Shown: positions 18,424 to 26,684 of the stretch, in pieces
Layout: each line of letters opens with the position of its first letter
Numbering within the stretch: the first letter of the stretch is position 1
NCBI GenBank assembly: GCA_964608965.1
Contig: CAZSPZ010000005.1
Coordinates: 1-64,000, forward strand
Reading direction: 5' to 3'
Origin: UBA10908 sp964608965
Lineage (GTDB): Bacteria > Bacillota > Clostridia > Peptostreptococcales > Anaerovoracaceae
Length of the DNA stretch: 64,000 bases
The notes under the pieces: model-generated
What the model was told of the DNA's origin: nothing
The model's database searches: none
What the model saw: the letters and a program-made list of their open reading frames with translations, nothing else
Translations under genes and position numbers: made by a program

Positions 18424-19506
18424 CTAAAGACATTTCTTGAGAACTTTCAGGAATTCTTTGCAGTCCTCTTCGTAAATTTCTCCCATGTTGGCAATCTGAA
18501 ACATACCCATATCCAGATATTTTCCCTTGCCGCCGTACACGACATAACCCTGGTCTTCCATGTCATTGAGAAACGAAATAATATCTCTTCCCTCCGGAAG
18601 AAAAACTGAAGTCACAGTATTCGACATACAATATTCCGGAAGCAGCATTTTTAATCCTTGCTCCTTTAATCCCGCGCGCAGAATCTTAGCACATTTTTCA
18701 TAACGGTCAATCTGCTTGTCAAGTCCCTCTTCCAGAATGTTTGAAAGTGCGCGATCTAAGCCCCAAAACAAATTGACGTTAGGTGTGTTCGGCGTTTGAT
18801 GATTTTCTTTTGCACTGGCATAATGTTTTGCAAGATTCATATAAACATTCTTTCCCTGTGCCTTTGTTATTGATTTAATCGCTTCTTCTTTAGCACATAT
18901 ATATGCGGAACCCGGAAATGCTCCGACGCATTTTCCTCCCACAGACGTGGTAAAGGTTATATTGTTTTCAACAACGTCGATGTTCTGTCCTCCAGCGGCG
19001 GATACAGAGTCAACAAAATACCATTTACCATATTTTTTGCATATCTCGCCGACTTCCTTAACTGGGTTGATCATACCTGTAGAGGTTTCATGGAACACCA
19101 TAGCAACCACCTTGATTTTCGGGTTTTCAACGATCATTTTTTCTATTTTTGCAATGTCGGGATATTCCGCCCATTCAAAGGATGCATTCACGATTGGTAC
19201 CGAATATTTCTGAAGAATTTCTTCGAGCCTTTCGCCGAACACTCCATTTTTTATAAGCAGAGCCTGGTCGTTCTCTTCAAAAATAGAGGAAAGAATCGTT
19301 TCGTTCGCTGAAGTACCGGAGCCTGAAACAAGCAAAGAATAGTAACTTTCATCGGCATTGAACAGTTCCTTTACTTTTTCCTGTATGCTTTCAAATAGTC
19401 TTTCAAATTCGATGCTGCGATGGCAAATATCATAATGCAGCAGCGCTTCGCGCACATTGTCTCTAACCAAAACAGGTCCCGGACTAAATAGTTTGGGTTT
19501 TTTCAT
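18424..19506 (-). CDS. Class V aminotransferase, 2-aminoethylphosphonate:pyruvate transaminase-like
   Basis: A 360-residue PLP enzyme of the PhnW/alanine-glyoxylate aminotransferase branch. Motifs: LFSPGPV at the start, SGSGTSANE (61-69) for cofactor phosphate, YFVDSVSAAGG with the PLP-ring aspartate D166, and SVGGKCVGAFPG with the Schiff-base lysine K192. PhnW moves the amino group of 2-aminoethylphosphonate to pyruvate. No phosphonatase (PhnX) or phosphonate transporter is nearby; instead the gene is 12 bases downstream of an FGGY kinase. A phosphorylated amino alcohol is therefore a plausible amino donor, which is inference. GGAGAT precedes ATG 19506. Confidence 0.85.
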   Translation of the reverse strand: MKKPKLFSPGPVLVRDNVREALLHYDICHRSIEFERLFESIQEKVKELFNADESYYSLLVSGSGTSANETILSSIFEENDQALLIKNGVFGERLEEILQKYSVPIVNASFEWAEYPDIAKIEKMIVENPKIKVVAMVFHETSTGMINPVKEVGEICKKYGKWYFVDSVSAAGGQNIDVVENNITFTTSVGGKCVGAFPGSAYICAKEEAIKSITKAQGKNVYMNLAKHYASAKENHQTPNTPNVNLFWGLDRALSNILEEGLDKQIDRYEKCAKILRAGLKEQGLKMLLPEYCMSNTVTSVFLPEGRDIISFLNDMEDQGYVVYGGKGKYLDMGMFQIANMGEIYEEDCKEFLKVLKKCL

Positions 19507-19518
19507 GGTAACATCTCC

Positions 19519-21015
19519 TTACTCTTGTATCCAGTTTTTTGAACGTTCAACGGCACGATGCCAATTGAACAAAAGTGACTCTCTTTCATCCGAACTCATC
19601 TTTGGTTCAAATCGCCTTGCCAACTTCCAGTGATTAGCAAGATCAGAAATCGACTGAAATTCGCCGATTCCCAAAGCAGCAAGGTACGCGGCACCCAAAG
19701 CTGTTGTCTCCGTGATTTTGGGAATGTCCACCGGAATGTTCAAAATATCAGCTTGAAATTGCATTAAAAATTTATTCCCTACTGCACCTCCATCTGCTCG
19801 CATAATATTCATAGGAATACCTGCGTCCATATTCATAACATCTAGGTTGTCTTTCACCTGATAAGCTGTGGCTTCCAATGTGGCGCGAACAATTTGCTCT
19901 CGCGTTGTCCCTCCTGTAATGCCAATCATCATGCCTCTTGCATAAGAATCCCAATGAGGAGCGGCAAGTCCTACAAAAGCGGGGACAAAATATATGCCTC
20001 CGTTGTCTTTCGCCGCCAATGCCATATTCTCCGTTCGAGAGGCTTCTTCGATTATTTTGATTCCGTCTCTGAGCCACTGTGTTGCAGCCCCGGCAATATA
20101 GATGCCGCCATCCAAAGCGAATGTCATCTTGCCGGCAAGCCCCCATGCAACAGTCGTCAAAAGTCCATGTTTGGAATAAACAGGTTTGTCTCCAGTATTC
20201 ATAAGCATGAAACAACCGGTTCCATATGTCGTCTTAATACCCCCCGGAGTGTAACAGGCTTGCCCAAACAGTGCCGCCTGTTGGTCGACGATGGAGCCGG
20301 AAATCGGAATCCTGGCTCCAAAGAAATCCAAGGGGTCTGTATAGCCGTATAACATAGAACTGTCGCATATTTGCGGAAGCATTCGTTTGTCTATGTCAAG
20401 AATGTCAAGAATTTCATCATCCCATTTTCCTGTATGTATGTTGAGAAGCATGGTACGTGACGCTGTTGAATAATCAGTGACATAGATTCTGCCATGTGTC
20501 ATTTTCCAAATCATCCAGCTGTCCAAAGTTCCGGCGTTCAACCTTCCATCTCTAGCCTTTTCCTTGGCTTGCGGAACATTTTCTAAAATCCATTTTATTT
20601 TTGTCGCGCTAAAATAGGAATCGATCATCAATCCTGTTTTTTCGCGGATTAATTCGCCATATTTCTCGGTTAAAGAATCAGCATACCGGGAAGTTCGCCG
20701 ATCCTGCCAAACAATCGCGTTGTATATGGGGATGCCGGTGTACTTATCCCATACCACCACAGTCTCTCCTTGGTTGTCAAAGCCCAAGCACGCAATTTCT
20801 TCGGGTTTTGCCCCGACTATAGTAATCGCCTCATGTATTGATTCTAGAACCGCATCCCAAATTTCCATAGGATCGTGTTCAATCCATCCCGGCTTGGGGT
20901 AGTATTGTTTATGCTCTTTGTAACCCCGTGCGGCTACATTCCACTCAGAATCCAAGAGTAAAGCAGTAGTACCTGTCGTTCCCTGGTCTAGTCCTAAATA
21001 ATATTTCGCAGACAT
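19519..21015 (-). CDS. FGGY-family carbohydrate kinase, glycerol-kinase-like (copy 2)
   Basis: About 498 residues, collinear with the copy at 15887-17383 and very similar throughout. It has GLDQGTTGTT (8-17), W103, DQQAALFGQ and GTGCFMLMNTG. As in copy 1, the GlpK arginine is missing: the motif is NQGET, with G83 and E84. The start is taken at ATG 21015, 8 bases after GGAGG; the longer frame to 21093 has no ribosome binding site. It is the first gene of a minus-strand operon kinase-aminotransferase-regulator-kinase and is divergent from the permease. Two paralogues in one operon suggest two related substrates or isomers. Confidence 0.88.
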   Translation of the reverse strand: MSAKYYLGLDQGTTGTTALLLDSEWNVAARGYKEHKQYYPKPGWIEHDPMEIWDAVLESIHEAITIVGAKPEEIACLGFDNQGETVVVWDKYTGIPIYNAIVWQDRRTSRYADSLTEKYGELIREKTGLMIDSYFSATKIKWILENVPQAKEKARDGRLNAGTLDSWMIWKMTHGRIYVTDYSTASRTMLLNIHTGKWDDEILDILDIDKRMLPQICDSSMLYGYTDPLDFFGARIPISGSIVDQQAALFGQACYTPGGIKTTYGTGCFMLMNTGDKPVYSKHGLLTTVAWGLAGKMTFALDGGIYIAGAATQWLRDGIKIIEEASRTENMALAAKDNGGIYFVPAFVGLAAPHWDSYARGMMIGITGGTTREQIVRATLEATAYQVKDNLDVMNMDAGIPMNIMRADGGAVGNKFLMQFQADILNIPVDIPKITETTALGAAYLAALGIGEFQSISDLANHWKLARRFEPKMSSDERESLLFNWHRAVERSKNWIQE

Positions 21016-21314
21016 GCCTATACCTCCAAGCTGGGTACACCTATAATATTTGAGTTTCGCAACAAAAAAATTATTTGTGCGCATGCGGCGCATGTTTTTT
21101 ATCCCTGATTTCTTTGGTTTGCGAACCCGACTAGTATATTTCGGAACATCTTTTATCCTAATCCTAGCTTATCACTGGAAAAATAATTCGTCAATTTCCG
21201 ATTTATGCTATTCTCGCAGAGATATAGAAGAGTATTATGCAAATATAACAAAGAGTACTATGATAAAAAATCCGTTATCGTCGAAATCGTTATGCGAAGA
21301 GAAGGAGGTAAGTT
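21016..21314. promoter_or_regulatory. Divergent control region of the FGGY/aminotransferase island
   Basis: This A+T-rich 299-base stretch separates the kinase operon from the permease and holds no gene. On the plus strand TGCTATTCT (21206-21214) is an extended -10 for the permease. On the minus strand TATTAT close to the kinase start lacks a good -35, as expected of an activator-dependent promoter. TGCGCATGCGGCGCATG near 21080 contains two GCGCATG half-sites in direct repeat and is a candidate AraC-type binding site. Confidence 0.4.
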
Positions 21315-22841
21315 ATGGCTGATAGTAATATAAAACAAGCAGACAGTTCAAATCTTGAATCACGTGTGCTAAAACGTGAAATTGGGTTGCCTGAATGTGT
21401 TACTATTATTACTGGTGCTGTCATAGGAGTGGGTTTATTCACCGTAGGTTCACAGCAAGTAGGTATCTGGGGTACATCTATCATTTTTGCAGCGCTAGTT
21501 TCTGTTATTATTACGGTATTTCCATCAGCACTTTATGGAGAACTCGCATCTGCATTGCCACTTGCGGGTGGGACATATGCTTATGCGAAACGAGCGATCA
21601 ACTATCCAACAGGAATATTTGTAAGTTGGAATTATACTATTGCTCAAATAAGTATTGCGGTTGCAGAAGGTCTTGCATTTGCGAACTATCTGAATCTTCT
21701 GATTGATGTCTTAGGCGGACCGCCAAATGCTTTAGACCCTCGTTTCTCAGGCAGTATACTGGTGTTGATCTTCGTAGTAATCAACTATTTCGGTATCAAG
21801 CCTGCCGGTAAGGCTCAAGACTTTTTTATGTACTTTTTCTGGATAGGCTCAATCATTTGGTTCGTGATAGCTTTTAAAAACATCGACTTTAATAATTTTG
21901 CCCCCATTCTTGGTGGCATTCCGGCCACAGTAAAGGAAACTGCGTTTGGAGTTCTGATGGTTTTATGGTGCTTCTTCGGCTTTGAAACTGTAGTAGGTAT
22001 GGGCGCCGAGGTAAAGCATGCTAGAATTACTATTCCCAGAGCTTTGATCCTTTCTCCTTTCGTAGTATTAGCAGTAAATACTATATGGTGGTGGGTCTTG
22101 AACGGAATTACGCCAGCGGCTACCAGAGGCGAGCTTGCTGTGGCAGCAGCACCATTTGCAGACGCTACTGCAATGGCCGGAATGGGAGTATTTGCAATAG
22201 TCTTGCTTTGTTTAATCATTACTGTCGGCGGAGACTTTTCTTCTATGAACCCGCTTATAACAGGCGCTTCCCGGTATATGTATTTAATGAGCAACGATGG
22301 GAGCATGCCCCAAGTGTTCGGAAAACTGCATCCAAAGTATGGTAGCCCTTATATATCCGTAGTTACAATTGGCCTAATAAGCGTTTTAATGATTCTTACT
22401 AATAATATCATCTTAGTTGCAACGATGTGCGCATATGCCCAGATCACTTCTTATGTTCTAGGGTTTGTTTCATTCATAATGCTCAGGATAAAAGAACCGG
22501 ATCTAGAACGACCATTTAAGATCAAGTTTGGTATCCCCATTGCGGTCATTGCAATCGTGGTATATCTTGTTCTGGGCGTGCTTGCCTACGATCCTGTGGC
22601 CATCAAGTGGAACATTGGTTTCGATTTGCTGTGCTTACTTTATATCTTGGTTCATATTGTCATATTGAAACATCCGATTCCAGAGGAGTCAAAGGAGATT
22701 GATAAGTTGACCATGGCATTTGATCCTCCAACCCCGGAAGAAAAGAGACAGCTGGATCGCCAATTCCATTGGTGGATTGGAATAGCGGTTGCAGCAAGTA
22801 TTTTTTCTTTGGCGATTTACATTTTCGGATCAATGCATTAG
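21315..22841 (+). CDS. APC-family amino acid/amine permease
   Basis: A 508-residue integral membrane protein with about 12 to 14 hydrophobic helices. The first helix carries GAVIGVGLFTVG (34-45), the unwound glycine-rich substrate-binding segment of amino acid-polyamine-organocation transporters, and the second region reads PLAGGTYAYAKR. The substrate is a small amine or amino acid; the neighbouring kinase and aminotransferase suggest an amino alcohol, by inference. A strong AAGGAGGTAAGTT precedes the ATG. The C-terminus has a hydrophilic linker and a final helix. It faces away from the kinase operon across a shared control region. Confidence 0.88.
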   Translation: MADSNIKQADSSNLESRVLKREIGLPECVTIITGAVIGVGLFTVGSQQVGIWGTSIIFAALVSVIITVFPSALYGELASALPLAGGTYAYAKRAINYPTGIFVSWNYTIAQISIAVAEGLAFANYLNLLIDVLGGPPNALDPRFSGSILVLIFVVINYFGIKPAGKAQDFFMYFFWIGSIIWFVIAFKNIDFNNFAPILGGIPATVKETAFGVLMVLWCFFGFETVVGMGAEVKHARITIPRALILSPFVVLAVNTIWWWVLNGITPAATRGELAVAAAPFADATAMAGMGVFAIVLLCLIITVGGDFSSMNPLITGASRYMYLMSNDGSMPQVFGKLHPKYGSPYISVVTIGLISVLMILTNNIILVATMCAYAQITSYVLGFVSFIMLRIKEPDLERPFKIKFGIPIAVIAIVVYLVLGVLAYDPVAIKWNIGFDLLCLLYILVHIVILKHPIPEESKEIDKLTMAFDPPTPEEKRQLDRQFHWWIGIAVAASIFSLAIYIFGSMH

Positions 22842-22858
22842 AAACTGTGCATCTTTTA

Positions 22859-22904
22859 AAAATAACCCAAAGGCCGGGACTAAAACCGGGCTTTGGGTTA
22901 TTTT
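22859..22904. terminator. Terminator after the permease
   Basis: AAAATAACCCAAAG pairs with CTTTGGGTTATTTT, extended by a CCGG/CCGG inner stem with one mismatch. It lies between the permease (plus) and the alcohol dehydrogenase (minus), so it can serve both. Confidence 0.85.
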
Positions 22905-23018
22905 ATAGGTTGCGGAAACTGTCCTGAAATGCAATCTCTTCTAGAGAACAAAGCGTTTACAAGTCCAAATGCTAAAGAAGCTTGGCCGCTATTCTATAAT
23001 AGACGAATTCCCATTTCA

Positions 23019-23084
23019 TTTAGAATCGGAGTATTATTTTCAGTGGTTGCCCTATTGGTTTAGAATCGGAGCAGCACTTTCAGT
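23019..23084 (-). repeat. Two 26-bp imperfect direct copies of a dehydrogenase gene end
   Basis: The segments 23019-23044 and 23059-23084 match at 22 of 26 bases. Read on the minus strand, the inner one is the true C-terminus of the dehydrogenase (LKVLLRF, stop), and the outer one reads LKIILRF, stop. The four differences fall in two codons and give conservative changes. This looks like the remnant of a second, lost paralogue. Confidence 0.5.
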
Positions 23085-24076
23085 TTTTCGCCGGCATGGG
23101 CGTCAAAATCTTTGAAAGCCTCGGCCGCGTCCGTGAACGGGTAAATATCTGTAACAATCTGCTCCAGGTCAACTTTTCCGCTTTGCGCCAAGGAAATTGC
23201 CTCCAGAAAATCTTCTTTCAACGCATTCCTGGATCCGTAAACCGACAGTTCTTTTTTCTGGAGCAACGTAAAGTTGAAATCCGCATTCGTCTTGCCCACA
23301 CCGATCTGCAGCATTCTTCCGCCGAAAGCCGCCGCATCGATACAATTTTGGAAAGTGAAAGGGGAGCCCACGGCCTCTACGGTGATATCAAAGCCTTTTC
23401 CTCCGGTTGCCTGATTGACTTTTTCGAGGAAGTTGCTGATGTTGTCGTTAAGAATGATATGATCCGCACCGGCTTTTTTCGCAAAGTTGAGTTTATCGGC
23501 CGCCACATCGCAGAGCGTTACTTCCGCTCCCAAATGTTTTGCGTAAATGGCCGCCAAAATGCCAATGGTACCCGCTCCCACGATGAGAACATGCTCGTTT
23601 TCTTTGATGCGAGCCTTTTTTATTCCGTGCATGCTGATGCAAAAAGGTTCGATCAGAGCAAGAGTTTTTCCGGAAAGTCCTTGTCCGTTATAAATTCGAT
23701 CGATAGGCATGGTGATATATTCTGAGAAAGCACCTTCTCGCTGCACTCCCATGGTCTGGTTGTCAATACAGCAATTCAGCATGCCTCTTTCGCAGGAATA
23801 GCAATTTCCGCAATTAAAATAAGGATTGCAGGTGACGACCATTCCCTTGGTAAGGCCCGGAACGTTTTCGTCGATCTCTATAATTTCCGCCGAGAATTCG
23901 TGCCCCGGTGTTCTTGGATACGTAACGTAGGCAAAGGAGCCTCTGTAACTGTTAAGATCGGAGCCGCAAATTCCTCCCCAGAGAGTTTTCAGCAAAGCTT
24001 CGCCTGGTTTTCTGACAGGAATATCTGCTTCGTTTATCGTTATTTTCCCAGGAGATTCTATTACAATCCTCTTCAT
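23060..24076 (-). CDS. Zinc-dependent medium-chain alcohol dehydrogenase, L-galactonate dehydrogenase-like
   Basis: A 338-residue MDR enzyme. The catalytic zinc site is C37 (GGICGSD) and H59-E60 (TPGHEF); the structural zinc cysteines are C89, C92, C95 and C102 or C103. The NAD(P) fold shows VGAGTIG near residue 167. The segments CERGMLNCC, GAFSEYITMP, LIEPFCISMHG and KKELSVYGSRNA resemble L-galactonate 5-dehydrogenase (LgoD/YjjN) and related sugar acid or polyol dehydrogenases. The divergent neighbour is a UxaE-type tagaturonate epimerase, which would use the LgoD product. GAAGGA precedes ATG 24076. Confidence 0.8.
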   Translation of the reverse strand: MKRIVIESPGKITINEADIPVRKPGEALLKTLWGGICGSDLNSYRGSFAYVTYPRTPGHEFSAEIIEIDENVPGLTKGMVVTCNPYFNCGNCYSCERGMLNCCIDNQTMGVQREGAFSEYITMPIDRIYNGQGLSGKTLALIEPFCISMHGIKKARIKENEHVLIVGAGTIGILAAIYAKHLGAEVTLCDVAADKLNFAKKAGADHIILNDNISNFLEKVNQATGGKGFDITVEAVGSPFTFQNCIDAAAFGGRMLQIGVGKTNADFNFTLLQKKELSVYGSRNALKEDFLEAISLAQSGKVDLEQIVTDIYPFTDAAEAFKDFDAHAGEKLKVLLRF

Positions 24077-24122
24077 GCTTTTTCATTCCTTCTTTTAAGA
24101 CTTTATTTTACTTAACTGGTTT

Positions 24123-24141
24123 ATCATTATTGCACAATGAT
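24123..24141. promoter_or_regulatory. Small inverted repeat in the divergent intergenic region
   Basis: ATCATT and AATGAT form 6-bp arms around a 7-base centre, midway between the dehydrogenase and the amidase-epimerase genes. It is a possible operator; no regulator gene is adjacent. Confidence 0.3.
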
Positions 24142-24188
24142 GTCAACAGTGATAGTTTATTGGAGGAAGAAAGAAAGGAGTTCGCATC

Positions 24189-25100
24189 ATATATTTTATT
24201 GATCACGACAAAGCATTTCATTATTGGGACGAAAACAACAAACCGGTCCTTCGGATTAAATCCGGCGAATCAGTGGAATTTGAAACAAAGGATTGTATTT
24301 GCAATGTACTGACAGAGCAGACAAAAGAAAAGTACGAGGTGGCCGTTTTTAATAAAGTGGAAGTGAACCCGGTAACCGGACCCGTTTATGTGGAAGAGGC
24401 CGCTCCGGGTGATGTTCTGGAAGTGAAAATCGAAAAAATTAAGTTCAAGGATCATGCTTTGATTACCTGCCAGGAAAACCTGGGCTTTCTTGGGGATTTT
24501 TTTAAGGAGACCACCTTTAAAATCCTTCCCATTGTCGGGAATTACGCAAAATTCGACGACAAGCTTGATCTTCCTTTAGATCCCATGGTAGGGGTGATCG
24601 GGGTAACCGCCAAAGGCCAGCGTATCAACTCCGACGACAACGGTGTCTGGGGCGGAAATATGGATAACACCATGATGAGAGAAGGCGCGATCGTGTATCT
24701 GCCTGTCGAAGTGGAAGGTGCTCTTATGGGCACGGGAGACGTCCATGCGATGATGGGAGACGGAGAGATCAACTGTTCAGCCGTAGAAGCGCCGGCTTAT
24801 GTGACGCTCAATATTAAAGTGCGCAAGGATATTAAGATTGCAGATCCTGTGGTTTCCACGCCCACACATTTTGCCACGCTTGCTACCAGAGCGAGCTCCG
24901 ACGAAGCGGCAAGAGCCAGTATACGCCAGATGTTCGAGTTTCTGAAACAAAAAACCACCATGGATCCGGAAGAAATCTCCATGCTGATGACCGCGATCGG
25001 AAACAGCGAAGTTTGTGTCAACTGCGGGAGAAATACGAGAACGATGCGGTTCACTATGCCATGGTATGCATTGAATAAATACGGCTTTCACGAGTTTTAG
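24189..25100 (+). CDS. Acetamidase/formamidase family protein, probable non-standard start codon
   Basis: Related to acetamidase/formamidase (FmdA/AmdA), which hydrolyse small amides to acid plus ammonia. The first standard start in frame is GTG 24273, but the frame stays open 28 codons upstream and encodes IDHDKAFHYWDENNKPVLRI and then KSGES, which fits the conserved family N-terminus. A good AAAGGAG (24174-24180) sits 8 bases before ATA 24189 (5 before ATC 24186), and no ATG, GTG or TTG lies there. Later motifs include GVIGVTAKG, WGGNMDNTMMREGAIVYLPVEV, seen as WGGNMD and YLPV, and GDVHAMMGDGEI with the metal-site residues of the family. It is 10 bases upstream of the epimerase gene, so they are co-transcribed. 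Confidence 0.8.
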   Translation: MYFIDHDKAFHYWDENNKPVLRIKSGESVEFETKDCICNVLTEQTKEKYEVAVFNKVEVNPVTGPVYVEEAAPGDVLEVKIEKIKFKDHALITCQENLGFLGDFFKETTFKILPIVGNYAKFDDKLDLPLDPMVGVIGVTAKGQRINSDDNGVWGGNMDNTMMREGAIVYLPVEVEGALMGTGDVHAMMGDGEINCSAVEAPAYVTLNIKVRKDIKIADPVVSTPTHFATLATRASSDEAARASIRQMFEFLKQKTTMDPEEISMLMTAIGNSEVCVNCGRNTRTMRFTMPWYALNKYGFHEF

Positions 25101-25110
25101 GAAGGGAAAA

Positions 25111-26547
25111 ATGACTGACTTAAAAAATATGATAGAGAGCAATTCTCAATTCAGTTTTATGCCTGCTTCTTATCATAAAGTTTCGGCTTCCGAATGCGGG
25201 ATGATAAAAGAAATCGCTACCGGCAAGGTTTTTCTTGCTACCTCAGGCTCTTTGAGCAACATGTTTTCCGGTCGGGAGATCGGCGGCTTTACGTGCTGCC
25301 AGCTTACCTGGGAGAATGCAAAAGTGTTGATGCAGTTGTTTCCCAACACTGCTCCTGTACGCCTAAAAGGCAAGGGTATTACTATGGGCTTTGGAGACAG
25401 ACTGGGCTGCGCCGGTCCCGGCCATATAAGAGCTGCGGCCACGCACGGGATATTTCCTGTTCTGGCTCAACAGTCCATACGGGAGCTTACGCTTACCGGA
25501 CGAACCTTTGGCGATGTGCTGGCCGCTGCGGCTTTTTCGGTTTTTCGAGAAGGTTACACAGAAGGTTACGGTGCAGACGGAGACCATCTAAAGACAAAAG
25601 AGGAAATAAAAACCGCTTTGGATGCCGGGTACACCATGATTACGTTGGATTGCTCTGCTCAAATTGCCGTTGGAGTGGCAGAGTATGACAGCAATCAGAT
25701 GAAAAGCTCTTATGCTTTGCTTCCTAAAGATGTCCGAAATCATTACGAAGAACTCTATATCGGGAAAATCCTGCCTGTTATCGGCAGCGTTTCCATGGAA
25801 CAAGTGGCCTTTATAGTCTTAACCTTCCATCGAGCGATCGAGCATGCTAAAGAATGTTATCAATATATAAGAAGCTCCGGTAAACAAGTGGATTTTGAGC
25901 TTTCCATCGACGAAACGTTAACGTCCACCGATCCTGCGGCACATTTTATTATTGCCAGCGAACTACTGTCTGCGGGTGTGGAACTGTTCAGCATCGCCCC
26001 TCATTTCTGCGGACAATTTGAAAAGGGGATCGACTACATCGGAAATGTTTCGGATTTTGCGAAGGAATTTGCTATGCATCAGCAGATTGCGGAACATTTC
26101 GGCAGTTACAAATTGAGCGTTCATTCCGGCTCGGATAAATTTGCGGTCATGCCGACAATCGGAAAAGTCGCAAAAGGGAATTTTCATCTGAAGACAGCCG
26201 GCACAAGCTGGCTGGAAGCTATGCGCGTTCTCGCCGAAAAAAATCCTTCGCTCTACCGCAGGGCACATCGCTTTGCATTGGAACATCAGGCGGAAGCCAG
26301 GGCATACTACCATATCAGCTCTGATCCGCGCTCTATCGTGCCCATAGACCTCCAGAACGATGCGTATCTTCCGGAATATATGAACGATGTATCGGCAAGA
26401 CAGGCTATCCATATATCGTATGGAATTCTTCTTAACCAGCCGTGGTTTAAAGAGGAATTTTCAGAGTTTTTGCAGCTGCACGACGAAGCGTATTGCGGCG
26501 CGATAGAAAAGCATATGAACCGGCATATTTCTCTTCTGTCGGATTGA
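25111..26547 (+). CDS. Tagaturonate/fructuronate epimerase family protein (UxaE-like)
   Basis: A 478-residue protein. GFGDRLGCAGPGHIRAA (about 91-107), the YTEGYGADGDHLKT segment and KLSVHSGSDKFAVMPTIG (about 333-350) recall the UxaE family first described in Thermotoga, which interconverts D-tagaturonate and D-fructuronate. The identification is from remembered family motifs and length (about 480), not a search. It is 10 bases downstream of the amidase, and the divergent dehydrogenase resembles the enzyme that makes tagaturonate from L-galactonate. GAAGGGA precedes ATG 25111. No uxuA or uxuB lies in the window. Confidence 0.7.
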   Translation: MTDLKNMIESNSQFSFMPASYHKVSASECGMIKEIATGKVFLATSGSLSNMFSGREIGGFTCCQLTWENAKVLMQLFPNTAPVRLKGKGITMGFGDRLGCAGPGHIRAAATHGIFPVLAQQSIRELTLTGRTFGDVLAAAAFSVFREGYTEGYGADGDHLKTKEEIKTALDAGYTMITLDCSAQIAVGVAEYDSNQMKSSYALLPKDVRNHYEELYIGKILPVIGSVSMEQVAFIVLTFHRAIEHAKECYQYIRSSGKQVDFELSIDETLTSTDPAAHFIIASELLSAGVELFSIAPHFCGQFEKGIDYIGNVSDFAKEFAMHQQIAEHFGSYKLSVHSGSDKFAVMPTIGKVAKGNFHLKTAGTSWLEAMRVLAEKNPSLYRRAHRFALEHQAEARAYYHISSDPRSIVPIDLQNDAYLPEYMNDVSARQAIHISYGILLNQPWFKEEFSEFLQLHDEAYCGAIEKHMNRHISLLSD

Positions 26548-26609
26548 TGCGCACATCAGCCCGTAGATATAGAAGGCGGACAAATATATACCTGAATCCA
26601 AAAAATAAA

Positions 26610-26664
26610 AAAACCGGGGAGACACTGCCCGGTTTTAAGCTTTTTGTGCATTTAACTTATGCAC
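26610..26664. terminator. Terminators between UxaE-like gene and rpsT
   Basis: AAAACCGGG and CCCGGTTTT (26610-26636) form a stem that on the minus strand is followed by a long T run, a strong terminator for rpsT. A second small stem, GTGCAT with ATGCAC (26646-26664), lies between it and rpsT. On the plus strand the first hairpin ends the amidase-epimerase transcript. Confidence 0.8.
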
Positions 26665-26684
26665 GTGTGGGGGACGGGTGAGAT

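Noticed and set aside
18424..19506. Phosphonate catabolism (true PhnW) locus
   Set aside because: No PhnX, phosphonate ABC transporter or phosphonoacetaldehyde genes are nearby, and the operon partners are FGGY kinases.
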